A program made the translations under genes and the position numbers. The notes under the pieces were generated by a model. The model did not search any database. It saw only the letters and a list, made by a program, of their open reading frames with translations, and had not been told where the DNA came from. Shown one piece after another: positions 1-6,588 of a stretch of 8,286 bases of DNA (positions are counted from its first letter, which is position 1; each line of letters opens with the position of its first letter). The stretch is from DATBDM01 sp036269915 (GTDB lineage Bacteria > Actinomycetota > Thermoleophilia > Solirubrobacterales > Solirubrobacteraceae), in assembly GCA_036269915.1 (NCBI GenBank), contig DATBDM010000196.1:1-8286 (forward strand), written 5' to 3'.

Positions 1-132
1 TTCATCGAGTCGATCCGCGAGAACACGCGCCCGCGCTCGGACGGCGACGCCGGCCTGCGCGTCGTCCGCGTCCTCGAGGCCCTGCAGGACCGCCTGGACG
101 CCTCGCGGCGAGAGCAGCGTGCCGCGGTCTGA
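1..132 (+). CDS. Gfo/Idh/MocA-family sugar dehydrogenase, C-terminal end only
   Basis: The window opens inside this gene, in frame 1, and 43 codons remain before the TGA at 130-132. The visible end, with SIRENTRPRSDGDAGLRVVR near its start, matches the usual C-terminus of Gfo/Idh/MocA NAD(P)-dependent oxidoreductases, where 'RP.sDG..GL..v.v.eA...S' is recurrent. The Rossmann fold and catalytic Lys/His lie outside the window. The next gene starts 14 bp inside this one and encodes a sugar N-acyltransferase of the WbpD/WlbB type. In such loci the dehydrogenase is usually the WbpB/WlbA type, which oxidises UDP-N-acetylglucosamine at C6-OH or C3 for 2,3-diamino-uronate synthesis. That assignment is an inference from neighbourhood. 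Another Gfo/Idh/MocA substrate is possible. Confidence 0.72.
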   Translation, partial: FIESIRENTRPRSDGDAGLRVVRVLEALQDRLDASRREQRAAV

Positions 133-871
133 GCACCACGTCGCCGACGACGCGCGGATCGGCGCGGACGTCGAGCTCGGTCCCTTCGCGGTCGTCGGCG
201 CCGGCGCGCGGATCGGCGACGGCGTGGTCCTCGGCAGCCACGTCGTCGTGCATCCCGGCACCGTCATCGGCGACGGCTGCATCGTCCAGGACCACGTGAT
301 CCTCGGCAAGGCGCCCAAGCTCGCGCCGCACTCGAGCGCCGCCGGCGCCGACGGGCCGCCGCCGCTCGAGCTCGGCGCCGGCGCGGTCGTCTGCGCCGCC
401 GCGATCGTCTTCGCCGGCGCGCGGCTCGGCGAGGGCGCGATCGTGGGCGACCAGGCCTACGTGCGCGAGCGCACCGTGCTGGGCGAGCGCTCGGTGGTCG
501 GGCGCGGGACCGCGGTCGACAACGACGTCGTGATCGGCGCGCGCGTGCGGATCCAGACCGACGTCTACCTCACCGCCTTCTCGACGGTGGAGGACGACGT
601 CTTCGTCGGCCCCGGCGTGCTCACGACCAACGACTCGACGATGGCCCGCCACGACGAGTCCTATGCGATCCGCGGCGCGACGCTGCGGCGCGCCTGCCGG
701 ATCGGCGGCGCGGCCGTGCTCGTGCCCGGCGTCGAGGTCGGCGAGGAGGCCTTCGTCGCCGCCGGCGCGGTCATCACCAAGGACGTGCCCGCCCGCGGCG
801 TGGTGATCGGCGTTCCCGGCCGCGTGGTGCGCGAGGTCGGCGACGAGGATCTGCTCGAGCACTGGCGCTGA
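119..871 (+). CDS. Left-handed beta-helix (hexapeptide) sugar N-acyltransferase, WbpD/WlbB-like
   Basis: A 250-residue protein built almost wholly of hexapeptide turns ([LIV]-G-x4), at about residues 8-65 and again 85-235. A loop rich in Gly and Pro (about residues 66-84) interrupts them. This is the left-handed beta-helix fold of trimeric acetyl-CoA-dependent acyltransferases. The stretch TAFSTVEDDVFVGPGV (152-167) followed by TTND (169-172), and the end VITKDVPARGVVIGVPGR (218-235), are typical of the WbpD/WlbB/WxcM-N group, which N-acetylates amino groups of nucleotide sugars. It is longer than the roughly 190 residues common in that group because of the loop and extra coils. The GTG start at 119 lies inside the upstream dehydrogenase gene (14-bp overlap), with only a weak purine-rich stretch (109-115) before it, so translational coupling is likely. 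Substrate is inferred: a 3-amino-2-acetamido uronate is likeliest, but a UDP-sugar O- or N-acyltransferase of another specificity cannot be excluded. Confidence 0.8.
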   Translation: MPRSEHHVADDARIGADVELGPFAVVGAGARIGDGVVLGSHVVVHPGTVIGDGCIVQDHVILGKAPKLAPHSSAAGADGPPPLELGAGAVVCAAAIVFAGARLGEGAIVGDQAYVRERTVLGERSVVGRGTAVDNDVVIGARVRIQTDVYLTAFSTVEDDVFVGPGVLTTNDSTMARHDESYAIRGATLRRACRIGGAAVLVPGVEVGEEAFVAAGAVITKDVPARGVVIGVPGRVVREVGDEDLLEHWR

Positions 872-875
872 GTCC

Positions 876-903
876 GGGGGTTGCCCCCGCCCGCGCGGGG
901 GTG
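876..903 (+). terminator. GC-rich hairpin(s) after the acyltransferase gene
   Basis: Five bases after the acyltransferase stop there are two overlapping, mutually exclusive stems. One pairs GGGGG at 876-880 with CCCCC at 884-888 over a 3-nt loop. The other pairs CCCCCGC (884-890) with GCGGGGG (895-901) over CCGC, a 7-bp all-GC stem. No T-run follows, so this is not a canonical intrinsic terminator. It could end the polysaccharide transcript in the T-less manner proposed for high-GC actinobacteria, or act as a small switch. Position supports a terminator; the sequence alone does not prove it. Confidence 0.4.
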
Positions 904-950
904 CCAGCCGCACGGGAAGCGCCTCGCGAGGTCGCGCCCGCCTACGTCCG

Positions 951-1217
951 GTCGGCTTCTTCGCGTCCGACGGCGCCGGCACCACGTCGCTGGTGATCGG
1001 CCTGCTCGTCGCGATCGCGTGCGTGTCGGTCGCCGCGCTGCTCCACGCGCCGGCGATGATGACGCGGACCGACGGCCGCACGCTGGGCCGCATGTCCACC
1101 GGGATCCGGGTCGTGCGGACGAGCGGCGAGCCGATGAGCTTCGGCACCGCCGTGATCCGCGAGAAGCGCGCGCTGCACGACATCGTCGTCGACACGCGCG
1201 TCGTGCTCGACGCGTGA
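951..1217 (+). pseudogene. Decayed RDD-family membrane protein gene
   Basis: The readable frame gives VGFFASDGAGTTSLVIGL, then a hydrophobic helix, then TRTDGRTLGRMSTGIRVVR, SFGTAVIRE and KRALHDIVVDTRVV, ending at TGA 1215-1217. The [GD]-x-TLGR-x3-GIRVV and RALHD-x-V-x-TRVV blocks are signatures of RDD-domain membrane proteins. A complete RDD domain has a first membrane helix with conserved Arg and Asp before this region, and a third helix between '..A..RE' and 'RALHD'. Here the first is absent: the frame upstream to 873 is open but reads as Arg/Gly-rich non-family sequence with no ATG, GTG or TTG. At 1161-1166 the codons for RE run straight into KRALHD, so the third helix is deleted. The only in-frame start is GTG 993, inside the second helix, and would give 74 residues. 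I read this as a remnant with two deletions. A functional mini-protein is less likely. It ends 1 bp from the convergent purA stop. Confidence 0.66.
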
Positions 1218-1218
1218 G

Positions 1219-2538
<1,320 letters not shown>

Positions 2539-2549
2539 GCCGTGGGTTG

Positions 2550-2555
2550 AGTCTA
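2550..2555 (-). promoter_or_regulatory. -10-like TAGACT upstream of purA
   Basis: On the minus strand CTAGACTC (2556-2549) lies 11 nt before the purA ATG and fits the TAnnnT form of actinobacterial -10 boxes. The TAG is also the stop codon of the upstream loader gene. No good -35 is visible. A start 6-7 nt downstream would leave a leader of about 4-5 nt. This is inferred from recurrence of the same octamer before dnaB and ssb. Confidence 0.45.
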
Positions 2556-3374
2556 GTGGCCGTCGCGCGGGCGCCCGTAGGCCGGGGCCGAGCCCGTCGC
2601 GCCGCCGTGCTCCCAGAAGGCGTCGTCGTCGCGCCAGCGGCCCGGGCCGCGCACCGGGGCGGGCGCCGCGTCCGGCAGCACGAAGTCGTCGGGCTTGCGC
2701 TTGTCGTCGCCCATCATCGGCAGCGGGTTGCCGCACATCTCGTAGATCCGCGAGACCGTGCGGTCGCCGATCTGGACGCGCAGCTGGGCGTCGTCGAGGT
2801 TCGTGGTCAGCAGCACCGCCCGCCCGTCCTCGTAGCGCGTGTTGATGATCGTGTAGAGCTGCTCGAGCACCCACGCGCTCGTCTGCTCGGCGCCGACGTC
2901 GTCGATATGCAGCAGCTCGACGCCGCACAGGCGGTCGATCAGGTCGGTCAGCGAGTACTGGGCGTCGTCGGCGTAGGTGTCGCGCAGCATCGCCAGCAGC
3001 CGTGGCAGCGAGTAGATCGCGACCGTGTGGTTGGCTTCCATCGCGGTCTTGGAGACGAGCATCGCCAGCGTCGTCTTGCCGGTGCCGACCTTGCCCGCGA
3101 ACCAGATCCCGCGCCCGGCGGCGAGCCGCTCGGAGACGTGGGAGACGTAGCCGCGCAGCTCGGGCACGATGTGCGGGTAGCTGCGTAGGATCGAGATGAC
3201 GGGCTCACGCTCGAAGGACACCTCACGGAAGCGCTTGGGTAGGCGGCCCGCGACCGCCGCCGCCCTGCGCCGCGCGATCCGCTGTGCGCGGCAGCTGCAT
3301 GGTCGCGCGCGGCGGCTGGCCTCGTCGTAGAGGAAGCCGGTGCCGTCGCAGCGATCGTCGGGGCAGGCGGCCAT
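2553..3374 (-). CDS. DnaC/DnaI-like AAA+ helicase-loader ATPase with N-terminal Cys cluster
   Basis: A 273-residue P-loop ATPase of the IstB/DnaC/DnaI group, which in other bacteria loads replicative helicase rings onto DNA. The N-terminus carries four cysteines in the pattern C-x4-C-x16-C-x-C (residues 4, 9, 26, 28), a probable zinc site, followed by an Arg-rich linker. The AAA+ core shows Walker A GKVGTGKTT (94-102), Walker B VELLHIDDVGAE (152-163), sensor I LLTTN (188-192) and a candidate arginine-finger segment GDRTVSRIYEM (203-213). The C-terminal 50 residues or so are low-complexity and likely disordered. The start ATG is 2 nt after the dnaB stop (TGACCATG), so the two are probably translationally coupled, which supports a role with DnaB. 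It is not an IS21 IstB: no transposase is adjacent and the Cys cluster is absent from IstB. Loader function is inference from fold and context. Confidence 0.85.
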   Translation of the reverse strand: MAACPDDRCDGTGFLYDEASRRARPCSCRAQRIARRRAAAVAGRLPKRFREVSFEREPVISILRSYPHIVPELRGYVSHVSERLAAGRGIWFAGKVGTGKTTLAMLVSKTAMEANHTVAIYSLPRLLAMLRDTYADDAQYSLTDLIDRLCGVELLHIDDVGAEQTSAWVLEQLYTIINTRYEDGRAVLLTTNLDDAQLRVQIGDRTVSRIYEMCGNPLPMMGDDKRKPDDFVLPDAAPAPVRGPGRWRDDDAFWEHGGATGSAPAYGRPRDGH

Positions 3375-3376
3375 GG

Positions 3377-4780
3377 TCAGTACCGGTCGTCGCCGACGTA
3401 GGACATGAAGCGGGGATACTCCTTCTGGAAGGTGAGCTCCACGATGCCGAGCCCGCCGTTGCGGTGCTTGGAGATGATCACCTCGGCGATGCCCTCGCGC
3501 TCGGACTCCTTGTCGTAGTACTCGTCGCGGTAGACGAACATCACGAGGTCGGCGTCCTGCTCGATCGCGCCGGACTCGCGCAGGTCCGAGAGCACCGGGC
3601 GCTTGTCGGTGCGCTGCTCGACGCCGCGGTTGAGCTGCGAGAGCGCGATCACCGGCACCTCGAGCTCGCGCGCCAGCGTCTTGAGCCCGCGCGAGATCTG
3701 CCCGATCGCCTCGACGCGGCTGTCGACGTCGGTGTGCGAGCGCATCAGCTGCAGGTAGTCGATCAGGATCAGCCCGAGCCCGTCCGCGTGCTGCTGCGCG
3801 AGCCGGCGCGCCTTCGCGCGGAGGTCGAGGACCGAGAGGTCCGACGAGTCGTCGATGTACAGCGGCGACTGGGCGAGCCGGTTCGACGCCTGCAGGATCT
3901 TCGGCCAGCGGCTCGGCGCGACCTTGCCCTTGCGCAGGTCGTCGCCCTTGATCGACGCCTGCGAGGCGACGAAGCGCTGCGCCAGCTCGCCCTCGGACAT
4001 CTCGAGCGAGAACAGCGCGACGGCCTTGTTGCCGTCGAGCGCCGCGTTCTCGGCGAAGTTGGCCATCAGCGCCGACTTGCCCATGCTCGGGCGTGCGGCG
4101 AGGATGATCAGGTTGCCGGGTTGGAAGCCGCCGGTGATGTTGTCGAGGTCGTCGAAGCCCGACGGGGTGCCCGTGATCGCCTTGCCCGCCTGGGAGAGCT
4201 TCTCGAGCTTGTCGAGCTCGGAGAGGAGCAGGTCGCCGATGTTGCGGAAGTCCTTGCGCGAGTCCTCGTGCGCGACCTCGAGGATCGCTCGCTCGGCCAT
4301 GTCGACGAGGTCGCGCGGGCCGGCCTCGTGCGAGTGGACCTTCGACTGGATGTCGTATGCCGCCCGCAGCAGCCGCCGCAGCATCGCGTTCTCGCGCACG
4401 ATGCGCGCGTACTGGCGCACGTTGCCGACGGCGGGGACCGCGCCGCTCAGCAGGTCGATCGCCGAGCGGCCGCCGACGGCGTCGAGCTCACCCGTGCGCT
4501 TGAGCGCCTCGACCAGCGTCAGCGCGTCGACCGGCTCGCCGACCGAGTGCAGGTCGAGCATCGCCTTGAAGATCTTCTCGTGCGCCTCGCGGTAGAAGTC
4601 CCCGGGCTGCAGGCGCTCGTCGATGATCAGCGCCGGCAGCGCCGTGTCCGAGAGCAGGACCGCGCCGAGCACCGACTGCTCGGCCTCGAGGTTCCGCGGC
4701 GGCGCCAGCGGGCCACCGTCGAACGACGGGCCGCCGCCGTTGGCGAATCCGTTGCCGGGGCTGCGGTCGAGGGCGCTCAT
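3377..4780 (-). CDS. dnaB: Replicative DNA helicase DnaB
   Basis: Hexameric 5'-3' helicase that drives the replication fork and recruits primase. The 467-residue protein has a Gly/Pro-rich leader (1-27) and then the N-terminal primase-binding domain starting at RNLEAEQSVLGAVLLSD (29-45). The RecA-like motor runs from about 200. Its Walker A is ARPSMGKSA (229-237) and its Walker B is LILIDYLQLM (337-346). The motif-4 region is SRGLKTLARELEVPVIALSQ (363-382), followed by LRESGAIEQDADLVMF (400-415). KHRNG (438-442) carries the expected arginine finger. Length is normal and there is no intein at the P-loop or at motif 4, where DnaB inteins usually sit. ATG 4780 is the first start before the family domain. 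It has no strong Shine-Dalgarno, but TAGACT is 10 nt upstream. It is followed after 2 nt by the loader gene and lies 123 nt from rplI, as in the rplI-dnaB order seen widely. Confidence 0.97.
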   Translation of the reverse strand: MSALDRSPGNGFANGGGPSFDGGPLAPPRNLEAEQSVLGAVLLSDTALPALIIDERLQPGDFYREAHEKIFKAMLDLHSVGEPVDALTLVEALKRTGELDAVGGRSAIDLLSGAVPAVGNVRQYARIVRENAMLRRLLRAAYDIQSKVHSHEAGPRDLVDMAERAILEVAHEDSRKDFRNIGDLLLSELDKLEKLSQAGKAITGTPSGFDDLDNITGGFQPGNLIILAARPSMGKSALMANFAENAALDGNKAVALFSLEMSEGELAQRFVASQASIKGDDLRKGKVAPSRWPKILQASNRLAQSPLYIDDSSDLSVLDLRAKARRLAQQHADGLGLILIDYLQLMRSHTDVDSRVEAIGQISRGLKTLARELEVPVIALSQLNRGVEQRTDKRPVLSDLRESGAIEQDADLVMFVYRDEYYDKESEREGIAEVIISKHRNGGLGIVELTFQKEYPRFMSYVGDDRY

Positions 4781-4790
4781 GGGCCGAGGG

Positions 4791-4796
4791 AGTCTA
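4791..4796 (-). promoter_or_regulatory. -10-like TAGACT upstream of dnaB
   Basis: Minus-strand CTAGACTC (4797-4790) ends 10 nt before the dnaB ATG. A weak -35 candidate TTTCAC lies 16 nt upstream of the hexamer. The octamer is identical to those before purA and ssb. If used, the leader would be only about 3-4 nt, or the mRNA leaderless. It follows the rplI hairpin, which is consistent with a separate dnaB transcript. Confidence 0.5.
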
Positions 4797-4852
4797 GGTC
4801 CGCCGCCGGTCGGTGAAACGGTCCTTCCTGCTCTCTCCGCAGAGTTGTCACA

Positions 4853-4885
4853 GAGCCGGCGCGGTGTCGTGACACCGCGCGGCTC
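4853..4885 (-). terminator. Long hairpin between rplI and dnaB
   Basis: Eighteen nt after the rplI stop, GCGCGGTGTC (4859-4868) pairs with GACACCGCGC (4871-4880). After one bulged G (4858), GAGCC (4853-4857) pairs with GGCTC (4881-4885). That is a 15-bp stem; as RNA the innermost pair opens to give a CGTG-type tetraloop. No U-run follows on either strand. Its place right after rplI and before the dnaB promoter-like box suggests a T-less terminator. A protein-binding palindrome (GGTGTCGTGACACC) is the alternative. Confidence 0.5.
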
Positions 4886-4903
4886 GCGAGCGGCAGATCC
4901 GGG

Positions 4904-5356
4904 CTACTTGAGCTCGGACACGATGGTCTTGACCTGGGCGTTGACGCCCGGGGAGACCTCGATGTCGACCATGCGGGTGCCGACGGAGCGGATCGGCTCC
5001 TCGAGCTTGACGTCGCGGCGGTCGATCTCGAGGCCGCGCGCCTCCTTGATGGCGTCGACGATGTCCTGCGAGGTGACCGAGCCGAACAGGCGGCCGTCCT
5101 CGCCCGCCTGGTGGCTGATGGTCAGCACCGTGCGGTTGAGCAGCTCCGCGTTCTCTCGCGCGGTCTGCGTCGCGGAGGCCGCGGCGCGCTGCGAGGCGGC
5201 CTCGCGGCGCTCGGCGGCGGCGATCGCGCCCTTGGTCGCCGGCTCGGCGAGCTTGCGCGGGATCAGGAAGTTGCGCAGGTAGCCCTTGGAGACGTCGACG
5301 ACGGTGCCGCGCTCGCCGACGTTCTCCACGTCCTGCAGGAGGATGGCCTGAGGCAT
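4904..5356 (-). CDS. rplI: 50S ribosomal protein L9
   Basis: L9 binds 23S rRNA near the L1 stalk and spans toward a neighbouring ribosome, helping frame fidelity. The 150-residue protein has normal length. The N-terminal RNA-binding domain (1-47) contains the L9 signature GERGTVVDVSKGYLRNFLIP (14-33). A long connecting helix rich in Ala, Arg and Glu spans about 41-75. The C-terminal domain includes DGRLFGSVTSQDIVDAI (87-103). The ATG is 6 nt after the rpsR stop with no obvious Shine-Dalgarno, so it is probably read from the rpsR transcript with coupling. Confidence 0.97.
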   Translation of the reverse strand: MPQAILLQDVENVGERGTVVDVSKGYLRNFLIPRKLAEPATKGAIAAAERREAASQRAAASATQTARENAELLNRTVLTISHQAGEDGRLFGSVTSQDIVDAIKEARGLEIDRRDVKLEEPIRSVGTRMVDIEVSPGVNAQVKTIVSELK

Positions 5357-5362
5357 GCGGGG

Positions 5363-5683
5363 CTAGCGGTCCCGGTCCTCGCGACGGCCGCGGCCGCGCT
5401 CGTCGCGCTCCTCACGGGCGTCGGACACGTACGGCAGCAGCGCCAGTTCGCGGGCGCGCTTGACGGCCGTCGCGATCTGGTTCTGGTGCCGACGGCAGGC
5501 GCCCGTGATCCGGCGCGAGCGGATCTTGCCGCGCTCGGAGATGAACTTGCGCAGCGTCGCGATGTCCTTGTAGTCGACGAACTCGACCTTGTCGCGGCAG
5601 TACGGGCACGACTTGCGGCGGCCGCTGCCGGGTCCACCCTTGCGATCACGCCGGCGCGTCGGCCGGCTGCGCTGCTTCGCCAC
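5363..5683 (-). CDS. rpsR: 30S ribosomal protein S18, with charged tails
   Basis: S18 pairs with S6 on the 30S platform. The core SCPYCRDKVEFVDYKD (25-40), LRKFISERGKIRSRR (44-58) and ATAVKRARELALLPY (71-85) are diagnostic. Cys26 and Cys29 with Cys63 and His66 (C-x2-C and C-x2-H) look like a zinc-retaining ('C+') form. At 106 residues it exceeds the usual 75-90. There is an Arg/Lys/Gly-rich N-terminal extension of about 24 residues and an Arg/Asp/Glu-rich C-terminus (about 90-106). GTG 5683 is chosen because residue 2 onward reads AKQRSRP, and GAGAGAGG sits 9 nt upstream. The frame stays open to 5797, but that stretch is not S18-like. It is 6 nt before rplI and 241 nt after ssb. Confidence 0.94.
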   Translation of the reverse strand: MAKQRSRPTRRRDRKGGPGSGRRKSCPYCRDKVEFVDYKDIATLRKFISERGKIRSRRITGACRRHQNQIATAVKRARELALLPYVSDAREERDERGRGRREDRDR

Positions 5684-5883
5684 GTTCGAAAACCTCTCTC
5701 GGAAGTGCTCGCTTCGGTTGCGCCGATGCGTGCGGCCAGGCGTGTGCGAGGGACACGGGCCGGCGCGCGCACGGCAGGTCGCCGCACACGGCGGCAAACC
5801 GACCTACAGGGTAGCGACCACGGGCGGGAGGGCGCGGGGCGACGGTACCGGACGCCCCGGCGGATGCGATCGGACCGCGGAGC
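5684..5883 (-). promoter_or_regulatory. rpsR upstream region / leader
   Basis: This stretch between the ssb hairpin and the rpsR start holds no convincing gene. It holds the rpsR ribosome-binding site (minus-strand GAGAGAGG, 5700-5693). A possible -10 TACCCT (5813-5808) with no clear -35 would give a leader of about 115 nt. Small stems are visible, for example CGTGT (5741-5745) with ACACG (5753-5757). A ribosomal-protein autoregulatory leader is conceivable, but I cannot match it to the known S6:S18 motif. Confidence 0.3.
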
Positions 5884-5884
5884 G

Positions 5885-5908
5885 CCGGGACGTCAGGCGA
5901 CGTCCCGG
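5885..5908 (-). terminator. Hairpin after ssb
   Basis: A perfect 10-bp inverted repeat, CCGGGACGTC (5885-5894) and GACGTCCCGG (5899-5908), encloses the loop AGGC. It begins 16 nt past the ssb stop in the direction of transcription. No T-run follows. Its placement suggests that it ends the ssb transcript and separates it from rpsR-rplI. Confidence 0.5.
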
Positions 5909-5924
5909 GCTCGTCGCGTGCGGT

Positions 5925-6404
5925 CTAGAACGGGATGTCGTCGTCGGAGCCGGCCGACGAAGAGGCCGCGCCGGCGGGCTGGAAGTCGCGGTCGTCGACC
6001 GGGACGTCCGAGCGCGGGGTGAAGCCGCCGCTCGCGCTGCCGCCCCCACCGCCCTGGCCGTCCTCGCGCCCGCCGAGGAACTGCACGGCGTCGGCGATGA
6101 TGTCGATCGACTGGCGGTTGTTGCCTTCCTTGTCCGTCCACTCGCGCCACTCGAGGCGGCCGTCGATCGCGACGGGACGCCCCTTGGCGAGGAAGCGGGC
6201 GCAGTTCTCGCCCTGCGCGCCCCAGACGGTGACGTCGAAGTAGTTGGGCTTGTCGACCCACTCGCCCGACGAGTTGTCCTTTCGGCGCGTGTTGCAGGCG
6301 ACCCGCAGCGAGCACACCGACATGCCGCTCGGGAGTGAGCGCAGCTCGGGGTCGCGCGTGAGGTTGCCGGTCAGGACGACGCGGTTGATGTTGGTGGCGG
6401 CCAC
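5925..6404 (-). CDS. ssb: Single-stranded DNA-binding protein
   Basis: Coats single-stranded DNA at forks and recruits partner enzymes through its C-terminal tip. The 159-residue protein starts NINRVVLTGNLTRDPELR (5-22) and includes NYFDVTVWGAQGENCARFL (54-72) and the conserved GRLEWREW (82-89), forming the OB fold (about 5-110). A Gly/Ser-rich flexible linker (about 111-153) leads to the acidic-hydrophobic tip DDDIPF (154-159), so the partner-binding tail is intact. The start is GTG 6404, fixed by minus-strand GAAAGGAG (6418-6411) with a 6-nt spacer, the best Shine-Dalgarno in the window. A 48-nt leader separates it from a TAGACT box. It lies 184 nt downstream of rpsF, and a structured region in that gap suggests it is not simply co-transcribed. 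Confidence 0.97.
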   Translation of the reverse strand: MAATNINRVVLTGNLTRDPELRSLPSGMSVCSLRVACNTRRKDNSSGEWVDKPNYFDVTVWGAQGENCARFLAKGRPVAIDGRLEWREWTDKEGNNRQSIDIIADAVQFLGGREDGQGGGGGSASGGFTPRSDVPVDDRDFQPAGAASSSAGSDDDIPF

Positions 6405-6410
6405 AGTGGG

Positions 6411-6418
6411 CTCCTTTC
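6411..6418 (-). promoter_or_regulatory. Strong ribosome-binding site of ssb
   Basis: Minus-strand GAAAGGAG ends 6 nt before the GTG start of ssb and decides that start. The contrast with rpsF, dnaB and purA, which lack any comparable site and have a -10-like box 10-11 nt away, is informative about how each mRNA begins. Confidence 0.85.
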
Positions 6419-6452
6419 GCGGCTCAGGATGCTTCGAAAGCTCGTTGCGGCG

Positions 6453-6458
6453 AGTCTA
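6453..6458 (-). promoter_or_regulatory. -10-like TAGACT upstream of ssb
   Basis: Minus-strand CTAGACTC (6459-6452), identical to the octamers at dnaB and purA, lies 48 nt before the ssb GTG. Upstream GTGACG resembles a -35 core, but its spacing (14 nt) is too short to be convincing. A start near 6446 would give a leader of about 40 nt carrying the Shine-Dalgarno. Confidence 0.5.
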
Positions 6459-6501
6459 GGGGTGGGTGAGGTCGTCACCGCCCCCCTCCCCGCAGATTGG
6501 A

Positions 6502-6544
6502 ACGATTTCGTGACGAAGCGGCGCGTGAGACGCGCGGAAATCGT
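6502..6544. repeat. Nested inverted repeat between rpsF and ssb
   Basis: ACGATTTC (6502-6509) and GAAATCGT (6537-6544) form an 8-bp outer stem. Inside it GCGCGT (6521-6526) pairs with ACGCGC (6530-6535) over GAG. The left outer arm also overlaps an 11-bp palindrome TTCGTGACGAA (6507-6517) that would compete with it. It lies 45 nt after the rpsF stop. It could be an rpsF terminator/attenuator in RNA or an operator in DNA. AT-rich arms in such a GC-rich region argue against chance. Confidence 0.55.
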
Positions 6545-6588
6545 GCTGCGAGGTGACGATCCGGAAGCCGCGGCGACGCGGCGCCGGG

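Noticed and set aside
2553..3374. IS21-type IstB ATPase
   Set aside because: No IstA transposase or terminal repeats nearby; the N-terminal Cys cluster and coupling to dnaB point to a helicase loader.
3377..4780. Intein in dnaB
   Set aside because: The P-loop and motif 4 regions are uninterrupted and the total length of 467 residues is normal.
3284..4816. 510-codon open frame on the + strand opposite dnaB
   Set aside because: Antisense to the clear DnaB gene. Its Leu/Val/Asp/Arg-rich composition is that of complementary GC-rich codons, and it has no motif or ribosome-binding site.
5111..6022. 303-codon + strand frame spanning rplI, rpsR and the gap
   Set aside because: It crosses three real genes on the other strand and shows no domain or plausible start signal.
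5685..6438. TTCGAA sequences upstream of rpsR (5685-5690) and ssb (6433-6438) as SOS boxes
   Set aside because: Neither extends to the GAAC-N4-GTTC actinobacterial LexA pattern; TTCGAA alone is too short to call.
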